64,000 nucleotides of DNA from assembly GCA_902729315.2 (NCBI GenBank), contig LR746276.1:3268169-3332168 (forward strand). The letters run 5' to 3'. Source of the stretch: Spirodela intermedia (lineage: Eukaryota > Streptophyta > Magnoliopsida > Alismatales > Araceae). Below the pieces are notes generated by a model. It ran no database searches. It worked only from the letters and a program-made list of their open reading frames with translations, and was not told the origin of the DNA. Position numbers and translations under genes: made by a program. Every line of letters begins with the position of its first letter. The stretch's first letter is position 1. Shown here piece by piece: positions 53,601-64,000 of the stretch.

Positions 53601-54027
53601 AACTTGATTAGACACATTTCTGAAACTGTAGTTTCTTTTTCATTCCTGTTCAAACAAATTTGATATAGATGAGGGTGTGGGTTTGTCTAAAAACTTAATG
53701 ATTATATCAAGGATGAGACTTGGGTTTGTCTAAGCCCACTTATCCTAAATTTTGGCCATAAAGTGAAAACTGCAAGAAAAAGGTGACGAGGTAAATCTGC
53801 TTATATTGGTGATAATGATTCACCTGAAAGTTTTTCCTATCTGAAAATTAGATTTTTTGTTCTTTAAGACTAAATAGATGAAAAAATATGATGACATTTG
53901 TGATACATTGAAAAACCTTTTGACAAGAATGAGTATATTAGAGGATCATTCACGTCCTCGTAAAGATCTGTACGAGGGGAGCAATCACTGACCACACGTA
54001 GGAGATGAGGCAAAGAACCGTACGATC
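50449..54027. repeat. Array copy 2 (A+B)
   Basis: A full unit. Its left edge continues the gag-like frame that begins at 50299 in the preceding B block, so the B-to-A join looks native. Confidence 0.95.
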
Positions 54028-57000
54028 ATGGGAGAAAATGAAGACGCTCTTCAAATCTCGTTTTCTTCCCTGAGACAAGGGAATATATCAGTTTCTGATT
54101 ATGTAGAAGAATTTTATCATTAATCAGTTTCCGAGTCATATATGATTTCAAGATTTAAAGTTGATGTTGGATGGATAATTAAAGATAAAGTAACTTTACA
54201 ATCATATTTCAAGCTTAATGACATCATAATGGCTGCAGAGGGTGCAAACCCTTGTTAGAGAAAGGAAAAATAAAGAATCGAAATTTTGTGGGTCAGAATT
54301 CAACTCTGCACCCAGAAATACGAAGATCTACTGTTGTTTCATTTACACCACATAATCTCCTTCTGCCCAAGCTGTACTAAGAAGAATCCTTATACTCCAA
54401 TGTAACAAGAATGCCCAAGTTTGCTACCGGTGTGAAGAAAGTGGACACAAATCAAATATCTGTCCTAAACGAGGTGACACGGTAAGCATTGTAGATTCTA
54501 TTGAAGAGGAAAAGAAACATGAAGAATCAGAAATTGAAGGTGAGGTACCAGAAAATTTTATTGAATTTGATACTGGAGATGCAGTGTCACATTCACTTGT
54601 AGTTAGGAGATTGATGTATTCACCAAAAAGAAAAAATGACCCAGAGCGCCATAATATTTTCAGAACAAGGTGCACTGTGAATTCTAAGGTATGAGATATA
54701 ATCATTGATAGTGGCAGTAGTGAGAACATTGTCTCGTTTGTGATGGTTAAAAAAATTAGGTTTTCAAACAAGCCGACAACCTCATCCATATCATCTTGGT
54801 TTGATCAAGAAGGAAATAGAAACTAAAGTTTCAGAATCCTGTCTTATCAAATTTTTCATTGGCAAAACCTATTATGATGAAGTACAATGTGATCTTGTTG
54901 ACTTGGATGCTTCATAAATGATATTAGGCAGGACATGGCAATTTGATGTTCATGCTACACACTGATGAGGAAAAATATTTATATTTTCTATAGAAATTGA
55001 AAAATTATTTTCGCTCAAATGCATGACAGTTTGATATTAACCAGATGGAATTTCTCAAAAAGTTTGATATTAAAACTGATTCAGATATCAAGATAGCCAA
55101 CATGATACCAAAATCTGTTTAAAGTCTTTTATCAGAATTTTTTGAATTCAAGAATCATCTAGTCATCTTCCACAAACGCGAGATGTACAACATCATATTG
55201 ACTTTATACAAGGACCTAGTCTGTTTAACTTTCTACATTATAGGATGACTCCACAAGAAAATCAAATTCTTCAAGAACACAAGTATAGGAGTTATTATGT
55301 AAACGATTGATAAGAGAAAGTGTGAGCCGATATGTGTTTATACTAGAGCTATCAACAAGATAACAGTTAGGTATAGATGGCAAGATATGCTTTGTGGTTC
55401 GAATTTTTTTCGAAAGTTCATTTAGAGAAAAAATATCTGACGCAGAAGTAACGCAGAAGATAAACAAGATATGGGCTTCAATCTTCAAAGCTTAAATTTT
55501 GGGAAAGAAGCCGGCCTCTGAATCTATAAATTCGTAGTCTTAAACCCTGATTGAACCACAAAGATATGTCCCTCTAAATCGATTAATTCAAAACTTGAAT
55601 CTACAAGGTAGTGCCTGAATTCAAAAGCAAGGGAGAGGTCCTCACAGCGGAGAAAACTGATTGAACTAAAAAGATATGTCCATCTGGTTACTATGGAGGC
55701 TTTATATAGGCCTAGAAAGAAGGTTCGACACTCCTCAAAAGGAGGATTCTGAGAGATCTTAGGGATAGAATCTGAATAACTCTGAAATGACTTAACACAG
55801 ACTCTGAAAAACTGTGATCTTAAACCAATCTTCTTAAAATTCTCTGACATGAGCTAAAGCAGACTCTGACAGTGAGAGACCCTGAGTATATCTGAGGTAC
55901 AGCATCTTTTGGGAATCGTTCTTTACGAAGATACACCATCACTTTGTCACCAACTTTAGATACCTTCTTTCTTCTTTTCTTATTTACTGCCGCTTTATAT
56001 TTCTCATAATTGGTTGTAAGATTACGTATCACACCTTCATGAAGTGTTTTGATATGATCTACCATATAATTTGCAGCAATACTAGTTCCAACTAGTCTTG
56101 GTACTTCTAATAAATCTAATTGAGTTCTCAGAGGAAAATAATATACCACTGAAAATCGAGATTGGTTAGTCGAACAATTAATCATCGAGTTATATCCAAA
56201 GTCTGATTTTATAGTAACCTATTTCTAAGGTTTATAGTAAAACATTCTTCAAGTTCAGAAATTCAATCAAGAAATTCTTCTATTTTCAAAACTTTAATAA
56301 ACTAGGCAAATCAATTTTAATTCGAAAATATCAGGAACCTCAGAACTTTCATTGTCATTGATGTCGATACCTTTACCTCCTGACATCTTGTGATCAACTT
56401 TGATGTTGTGGAGTTTGTGCTCCAATGGTTGTCTTTTTGCTCTGAATCCACAGGCTAAACAGGTCAGTACCCTTGAGTCCATAAAAGGTAATTCTAAATC
56501 CAAGAAATAAAGAACCGGTTCCCTCAGTCTACAGGGGTGCTGTAGTCTACCATCAGAAGAAAACTCAAAAAATTGTATTAAAAAAAAGGTAATTTGGCTC
56601 TCGGGCTCCAAGATTTGAATTTCTAATGAAATCTAAATTTGAACTCAATTTTGTTTGAATCAAGAAGCAAAAAAAAGAGATAAAACTTGTTACATTTACC
56701 ACTAAAACTTGTTACATTTTCAAAACACGGTTCATATGTTCATTTTCCATAGTACAGTAAATAAGAATATCCTCAGACTTGTGCGTCATTTACCACTAAA
56801 AGGTGTTGGAACCTGATTCATCACTCTTATAAATGCAATAAGGGTGTTGGATAAGCCAAAAGCCATGATGAACCATTCATAAAGGCCTGCCCTAGTTTTT
56901 AAGGCAGTTTTACATTTCTAGCCGTGAAAAATTGACACTTTATATCAACTTCTATGAAAAATTTAGAACCACAAAATATATCTAACATGTCATCTAGCCG

Positions 57001-57606
57001 TGAAATTGGGAATATATACTTCACTGTTATCTTGTTGATGGTTTTGTGCAGTCGACAAATATCTCCCAAGTAGAGCATGCGCTCATACTTTCTTGTGGAG
57101 TCATCCTATACTGGGAAAAGTGTAGCATTTCTCAACAACATGACATTACAATTCATCACAATAAGTCTTATCAATTCATAACTTGATTAGACACATTTCT
57201 GAAACTGTAGTTTCTTTTTCATTCCTGTTCAAACAAATTTGATATAGATGAGGGTGTGGGTTTGTCTAAAAACTTAATGATTATATCAAGGATGAGACTT
57301 GGGTTTGTCTAAGCCCACTTATCCTAAATTTTGGCCATAAAGTGAAAACTGCAAGAAAAAGGTGACGAGGTAAATCTGCTTATATTGGTGATAATGATTC
57401 ACCTGAAAGTTTTTCCTATCTGAAAATTAGATTTTTTGTTCTTTAAGACTAAATAGATGAAAAAATATGATGACATTTGTGATACATTGAAAAACCTTTT
57501 GACAAGAATGAGTATATTAGAGGATCATTCACGTCCTCGTAAAGATCTGTACGAGGGGAGCAATCACTGACCACACGTAGGAGATGAGGCAAAGAACCGT
57601 ACGATC
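54028..57606. repeat. Array copy 3 (A+B), with unique base at 54422
   Basis: A full unit. Position 54422 is T where all other copies have C, which changes an Arg codon (CGC) to Cys (TGC) in the zinc-knuckle remnant. Confidence 0.95.
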
Positions 57607-60600
57607 ATGGGAGAAAATGAAGACGCTCTTCAAATCTCGTTTTCTTCCCTGAGACAAGGGAATATATCAGTTTCTGATTATGTAGAAGAATTTTATCATT
57701 AATCAGTTTCCGAGTCATATATGATTTCAAGATTTAAAGTTGATGTTGGATGGATAATTAAAGATAAAGTAACTTTACAATCATATTTCAAGCTTAATGA
57801 CATCATAATGGCTGCAGAGGGTGCAAACCCTTGTTAGAGAAAGGAAAAATAAAGAATCGAAATTTTGTGGGTCAGAATTCAACTCTGCACCCAGAAATAC
57901 GAAGATCTACTGTTGTTTCATTTACACCACATAATCTCCTTCTGCCCAAGCTGTACTAAGAAGAATCCTTATACTCCAATGTAACAAGAATGCCCAAGTT
58001 CGCTACCGGTGTGAAGAAAGTGGACACAAATCAAATATCTGTCCTAAACGAGGTGACACGGTAAGCATTGTAGATTCTATTGAAGAGGAAAAGAAACATG
58101 AAGAATCAGAAATTGAAGGTGAGGTACCAGAAAATTTTATTGAATTTGATACTGGAGATGCAGTGTCACATTCACTTGTAGTTAGGAGATTGATGTATTC
58201 ACCAAAAAGAAAAAATGACCCAGAGCGCCATAATATTTTCAGAACAAGGTGCACTGTGAATTCTAAGGTATGAGATATAATCATTGATAGTGGCAGTAGT
58301 GAGAACATTGTCTCGTTTGTGATGGTTAAAAAAATTAGGTTTTCAAACAAGCCGACAACCTCATCCATATCATCTTGGTTTGATCAAGAAGGAAATAGAA
58401 ACTAAAGTTTCAGAATCCTGTCTTATCAAATTTTTCATTGGCAAAACCTATTATGATGAAGTACAATGTGATCTTGTTGACTTGGATGCTTCATAAATGA
58501 TATTAGGCAGGACATGGCAATTTGATGTTCATGCTACACACTGATGAGGAAAAATATTTATATTTTCTATAGAAATTGAAAAATTATTTTCGCTCAAATG
58601 CATGACAGTTTGATATTAACCAGATGGAATTTCTCAAAAAGTTTGATATTAAAACTGATTCAGATATCAAGATAGCCAACATGATACCAAAATCTGTTTA
58701 AAGTCTTTTATCAGAATTTTTTGAATTCAAGAATCATCTAGTCATCTTCCACAAACGCGAGATGTACAACATCATATTGACTTTATACAAGGACCTAGTC
58801 TGTTTAACTTTCTACATTATAGGATGACTCCACAAGAAAATCAAATTCTTCAAGAACACAAGTATAGGAGTTATTATGTAAACGATTGATAAGAGAAAGT
58901 GTGAGCCGATATGTGTTTATACTAGAGCTATCAACAAGATAACAGTTAGGTATAGATGGCAAGATATGCTTTGTGGTTCGAATTTTTTTCGAAAGTTCAT
59001 TTAGAGAAAAAATATCTGACGCAGAAGTAACGCAGAAGATAAACAAGATATGGGCTTCAATCTTCAAAGCTTAAATTTTGGGAAAGAAGCCGGCCTCTGA
59101 ATCTATAAATTCGTAGTCTTAAACCCTGATTGAACCACAAAGATATGTCCCTCTAAATCGATTAATTCAAAACTTGAATCTACAAGGTAGTGCCTGAATT
59201 CAAAAGCAAGGGAGAGGTCCTCACAGCGGAGAAAACTGATTGAACTAAAAAGATATGTCCATCTGGTTACTATGGAGGCTTTATATAGGCCTAGAAAGAA
59301 GGTTCGACACTCCTCAAAAGGAGGATTCTGAGAGATCTTAGGGATAGAATCTGAATAACTCTGAAATGACTTAACACAGACTCTGAAAAACTGTGATCTT
59401 AAACCAATCTTCTTAAAATTCTCTGACATGAGCTAAAGCAGACTCTGACAGTGAGAGACCCTGAGTATATCTGAGGTACAGCATCTTTTGGGAATCGTTC
59501 TTTACGAAGATACACCATCACTTTGTCACCAACTTTAGATACCTTCTTTCTTCTTTTCTTATTTACTGCCGCTTTATATTTCTCATAATTGGTTGTAAGA
59601 TTACGTATCACACCTTCATGAAGTGTTTTGATATGATCTACCATATAATTTGCAGCAATACTAGTTCCAACTAGTCTTGGTACTTCTAATAAATCTAATT
59701 GAGTTCTCAGAGGAAAATAATATACCACTGAAAATCGAGATTGGTTAGTCGAACAATTAATCATCGAGTTATATCCAAAGTCTGATTTTATAGTAACCTA
59801 TTTCTAAGGTTTATAGTAAAACATTCTTCAAGTTCAGAAATTCAATCAAGAAATTCTTCTATTTTCAAAACTTTAATAAACTAGGCAAATCAATTTTAAT
59901 TCGAAAATATCAGGAACCTCAGAACTTTCATTGTCATTGATGTCGATACCTTTACCTCCTGACATCTTGTGATCAACTTTGATGTTGTGGAGTTTGTGCT
60001 CCAATGGTTGTCTTTTTGCTCTGAATCCACAGGCTAAACAGGTCAGTACCCTTGAGTCCATAAAAGGTAATTCTAAATCCAAGAAATAAAGAACCGGTTC
60101 CCTCAGTCTACAGGGGTGCTGTAGTCTACCATCAGAAGAAAACTCAAAAAATTGTATTAAAAAAAAGGTAATTTGGCTCTCGGGCTCCAAGATTTGAATT
60201 TCTAATGAAATCTAAATTTGAACTCAATTTTGTTTGAATCAAGAAGCAAAAAAAAGAGATAAAACTTGTTACATTTACCACTAAAACTTGTTACATTTTC
60301 AAAACACGGTTCATATGTTCATTTTCCATAGTACAGTAAATAAGAATATCCTCAGACTTGTGCGTCATTTACCACTAAAAGGTGTTGGAACCTGATTCAT
60401 CACTCTTATAAATGCAATAAGGGTGTTGGATAAGCCAAAAGCCATGATGAACCATTCATAAAGGCCTGCCCTAGTTTTTAAGGCAGTTTTACATTTCTAG
60501 CCGTGAAAAATTGACACTTTATATCAACTTCTATGAAAAATTTAGAACCACAAAATATATCTAACATGTCATCTAGCCGTGAAATTGGGAATATATACTT

Positions 60601-61185
60601 CACTGTTATCTTGTTGATGGTTTTGTGCAGTCGACAAATATCTCCCAAGTAGAGCATGCGCTCATACTTTCTTGTGGAGTCATCCTATACTGGGAAAAGT
60701 GTAGCATTTCTCAACAACATGACATTACAATTCATCACAATAAGTCTTATCAATTCATAACTTGATTAGACACATTTCTGAAACTGTAGTTTCTTTTTCA
60801 TTCCTGTTCAAACAAATTTGATATAGATGAGGGTGTGGGTTTGTCTAAAAACTTAATGATTATATCAAGGATGAGACTTGGGTTTGTCTAAGCCCACTTA
60901 TCCTAAATTTTGGCCATAAAGTGAAAACTGCAAGAAAAAGGTGACGAGGTAAATCTGCTTATATTGGTGATAATGATTCACCTGAAAGTTTTTCCTATCT
61001 GAAAATTAGATTTTTTGTTCTTTAAGACTAAATAGATGAAAAAATATGATGACATTTGTGATACATTGAAAAACCTTTTGACAAGAATGAGTATATTAGA
61101 GGATCATTCACGTCCTCGTAAAGATCTGTACGAGGGGAGCAATCACTGACCACACGTAGGAGATGAGGCAAAGAACCGTACGATC
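57607..61185. repeat. Array copy 4 (A+B)
   Basis: A full unit. I saw no difference from copies 1 and 2. Confidence 0.95.
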
Positions 61186-63362
61186 ATGGGAGAAAATGAA
61201 GACGCTCTTCAAATCTCGTTTTCTTCCCTGAGACAAGGGAATATATCAGTTTCTGATTATGTAGAAGAATTTTATCATTAATCAGTTTCCGAGTCATATA
61301 TGATTTCAAGATTTAAAGTTGATGTTGGATGGATAATTAAAGATAAAGTAACTTTACAATCATATTTCAAGCTTAATGACATCATAATGGCTGCAGAGGG
61401 TGCAAACCCTTGTTAGAGAAAGGAAAAATAAAGAATCGAAATTTTGTGGGTCAGAATTCAACTCTGCACCCAGAAATACGAAGATCTACTGTTGTTTCAT
61501 TTACACCACATAATCTCCTTCTGCCCAAGCTGTACTAAGAAGAATCCTTATACTCCAATGTAACAAGAATGCCCAAGTTCGCTACCGGTGTGAAGAAAGT
61601 GGACACAAATCAAATATCTGTCCTAAACGAGGTGACACGGTAAGCATTGTAGATTCTATTGAAGAGGAAAAGAAACATGAAGAATCAGAAATTGAAGGTG
61701 AGGTACCAGAAAATTTTATTGAATTTGATACTGGAGATGCAGTGTCACATTCACTTGTAGTTAGGAGATTGATGTATTCACCAAAAAGAAAAAATGACCC
61801 AGAGCGCCATAATATTTTCAGAACAAGGTGCACTGTGAATTCTAAGGTATGAGATATAATCATTGATAGTGGCAGTAGTGAGAACATTGTCTCGTTTGTG
61901 ATGGTTAAAAAAATTAGGTTTTCAAACAAGCCGACAACCTCATCCATATCATCTTGGTTTGATCAAGAAGGAAATAGAAACTAAAGTTTCAGAATCCTGT
62001 CTTATCAAATTTTTCATTGGCAAAACCTATTATGATGAAGTACAATGTGATCTTGTTGACTTGGATGCTTCATAAATGATATTAGGCAGGACATGGCAAT
62101 TTGATGTTCATGCTACACACTGATGAGGAAAAATATTTATATTTTCTATAGAAATTGAAAAATTATTTTCGCTCAAATGCATGACAGTTTGATATTAACC
62201 AGATGGAATTTCTCAAAAAGTTTGATATTAAAACTGATTCAGATATCAAGATAGCCAACATGATACCAAAATCTGTTTAAAGTCTTTTATCAGAATTTTT
62301 TGAATTCAAGAATCATCTAGTCATCTTCCACAAACGCGAGATGTACAACATCATATTGACTTTATACAAGGACCTAGTCTGTTTAACTTTCTACATTATA
62401 GGATGACTCCACAAGAAAATCAAATTCTTCAAGAACACAAGTATAGGAGTTATTATGTAAACGATTGATAAGAGAAAGTGTGAGCCGATATGTGTTTATA
62501 CTAGAGCTATCAACAAGATAACAGTTAGGTATAGATGGCAAGATATGCTTTGTGGTTCGAATTTTTTTCGAAAGTTCATTTAGAGAAAAAATATCTGACG
62601 CAGAAGTAACGCAGAAGATAAACAAGATATGGGCTTCAATCTTCAAAGCTTAAATTTTGGGAAAGAAGCCGGCCTCTGAATCTATAAATTCGTAGTCTTA
62701 AACCCTGATTGAACCACAAAGATATGTCCCTCTAAATCGATTAATTCAAAACTTGAATCTACAAGGTAGTGCCTGAATTCAAAAGCAAGGGAGAGGTCCT
62801 CACAGCGGAGAAAACTGATTGAACTAAAAAGATATGTCCATCTGGTTACTATGGAGGCTTTATATAGGCCTAGAAAGAAGGTTCGACACTCCTCAAAAGG
62901 AGGATTCTGAGAGATCTTAGGGATAGAATCTGAATAACTCTGAAATGACTTAACACAGACTCTGAAAAACTGTGATCTTAAACCAATCTTCTTAAAATTC
63001 TCTGACATGAGCTAAAGCAGACTCTGACAGTGAGAGACCCTGAGTATATCTGAGGTACAGCATCTTTTGGGAATCGTTCTTTACGAAGATACACCATCAC
63101 TTTGTCACCAACTTTAGATACCTTCTTTCTTCTTTTCTTATTTACTGCCGCTTTATATTTCTCATAATTGGTTGTAAGATTACGTATCACACCTTCATGA
63201 AGTGTTTTGATATGATCTACCATATAATTTGCAGCAATACTAGTTCCAACTAGTCTTGGTACTTCTAATAAATCTAATTGAGTTCTCAGAGGAAAATAAT
63301 ATACCACTGAAAATCGAGATTGGTTAGTCGAACAATTAATCATCGAGTTATATCCAAAGTCT
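61186..63362. repeat. Array copy 5 (A only)
   Basis: A partial unit of 2,177 bp that ends inside the minus-strand integrase at CCAAAGTCT. Beyond it the integrase continues into unique flank. Confidence 0.95.
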
Positions 63363-64000
63363 TATTTTTACGAAAGCATAATCAAACTCTTTTGGCTTTT
63401 CTCCTGAAATACAACGAATAAAGTTACCCAGAGTTCTATTCACAGCTTTAGTTTGACCATCCGTTTGTGGGTGATTAGCTTTTTCTAAAAAAGTGATTAG
63501 CTACCTCACTTTTTTTATTTTTCTAAAGAAATTCTATGTAGACGAACAATAAAAGATATCTATGTAGCATGCATTATTTTGATAGAAGTCTGACTATTTA
63601 CTAACTTAAGAGCCGGAAGATTAGTATATAACATAATTTTTTGTTGAATCAAATAGTGTTCCCTTGTTTGTAAAGCATGGACCACTGCAGAAAGATCTAG
63701 TTCATACGTTGTGCATTTTTTTCTTACCTGGAAAAGTTTTTTAGCAAAAAATCCTTTTGGCCGACCTTCTTGCGATAGTACCCCTCCAATCGAAACTATG
63801 GATACATCGCATTCTACTTCAAACAGTTTATCAAAATTTGACAAGGCTAAAACAAGAGCAGAACATAATTTCTCTTTAAAAATAATAAAACCTTTACTAG
63901 CTTCATCAGTCCATTTAACCTGACTTTTTTTCATACAAGCGGTATGAGGAGACATTATTGAGCGAATGTTTTTAATGAATCTTCGAAAAACTGATGCCAA
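63363..64000 (-). mobile_element. Ty3/gypsy RT/RNase H and integrase, leaves the window
   Basis: From 64000 down to 63560 an open minus-strand frame (146 aa, incomplete at the window edge) carries the end of RT and RNase H: VFRRFIKN, the SNFDKLFEVECD motif, GVLSQEGRPKGFFAKKL and the TYELDLSAVVHAL stretch. After a gap missing the integrase N-terminus and core, 63480-63363 reads SHPQTDGQT-like integrase ([20 protein letters not shown]) and runs straight into the integrase of array copy 5. This is the best candidate for the element that supplied the minus-strand part of block A. Confidence 0.85.

Larger units (their letters stand above)
46870..63362. repeat. Tandem array, period 3,579 bp, 4.6 copies
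   Basis: Every landmark recurs at exactly +3,579 bp: for example the block starting ATGGGAGAAAATGAAGACGC recurs at 46870, 50449, 54028, 57607 and 61186. The array reads A-B-A-B-A-B-A-B-A with A = 2,177 bp (46870-49046 in copy 1) and B = 1,402 bp (49047-50448). Translated frames of all copies are identical, and I saw a single substitution (position 54422). All content derives from Ty3/gypsy pieces in two orientations. It has no intact element and no gene of its own. Confidence 0.95.

Noticed and set aside
46870-63362. CRISPR-like or rDNA-like array
   Set aside because: The unit is 3.6 kb of retrotransposon DNA. There are no short spaced repeats and no rRNA or tRNA sequence.
46870-63362. Several intact retrotransposons in tandem
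   Set aside because: Each unit lacks a complete gag or pol, contains stops and carries domains on both strands. It is a repeat of fragments, not a series of elements sharing LTRs.

Overview
The window is nuclear DNA of a flowering plant. The genes are intron-rich with GT-AG splice sites, there are plant-specific gene families (a class IV-type ADF, a CHUP1-like protein, a plant-type mercaptopyruvate sulfurtransferase), and decayed Ty3/gypsy LTR retrotransposons are abundant. The GC-rich, high-GC3 tubulin and ADF exons inside AT-rich surroundings suggest a monocot, but that is an inference and I cannot name the species.

Layout. Positions 1-38.4 kb form a gene-bearing half with six genes: a SNAPIN-like BLOC-1 subunit (1631-2379, minus), a beta-tubulin (7046-9533, minus), an actin-depolymerizing factor (10945-11926, minus), a bacterial-type organellar YchF ATPase (13665-21893, minus, 11 exons), a mitochondrial-type 3-mercaptopyruvate sulfurtransferase STR1 (23144-33722, plus, 12 exons) and a CHUP1/IPGA1-like actin-associated protein (34614-38404, plus). 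YchF and STR1 are divergent and share a 1.25-kb intergenic region. I joined exons by hand from splice signals and reading phase. Five of the six genes give uninterrupted proteins of the expected family length. The CHUP1-like gene needs two frame changes inside its first coding exon and probably a third at exon 4, so it is either a decaying allele or contains base-call errors.

Positions 38.4-64 kb are repetitive. First come a possible tRNA-derived SINE and two related LTR-like segments in opposite orientation. Next is a heavily mutated Ty3/gypsy element on the minus strand (about 43.26-46.3 kb), then a short plus-strand RNase H/integrase scrap. The striking structure is a 16.5-kb tandem array (46870-63362) with an exact period of 3,579 bp. 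It has the form A-B-A-B-A-B-A-B-A (A = 2,177 bp, B = 1,402 bp), and I saw only one base difference among copies. Each unit is a mosaic of dead retrotransposon pieces: gag, protease and RT start on the plus strand, facing integrase end and LTR on the minus strand. Beyond the array (63363-64000) the minus-strand integrase and RNase H/RT of the presumed source element continue out of the window.

Functionally the genes are independent housekeeping or cytoskeletal genes, not a pathway cluster: microtubule (tubulin), actin turnover (ADF), actin-linked organelle or growth control (CHUP1-like), endolysosomal trafficking (SNAPIN), organellar translation or stress ATPase (YchF) and mitochondrial sulfur metabolism (STR1). 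I found no new enzyme system. The most unusual item is the near-perfect retrotransposon-derived tandem array and its junctions.
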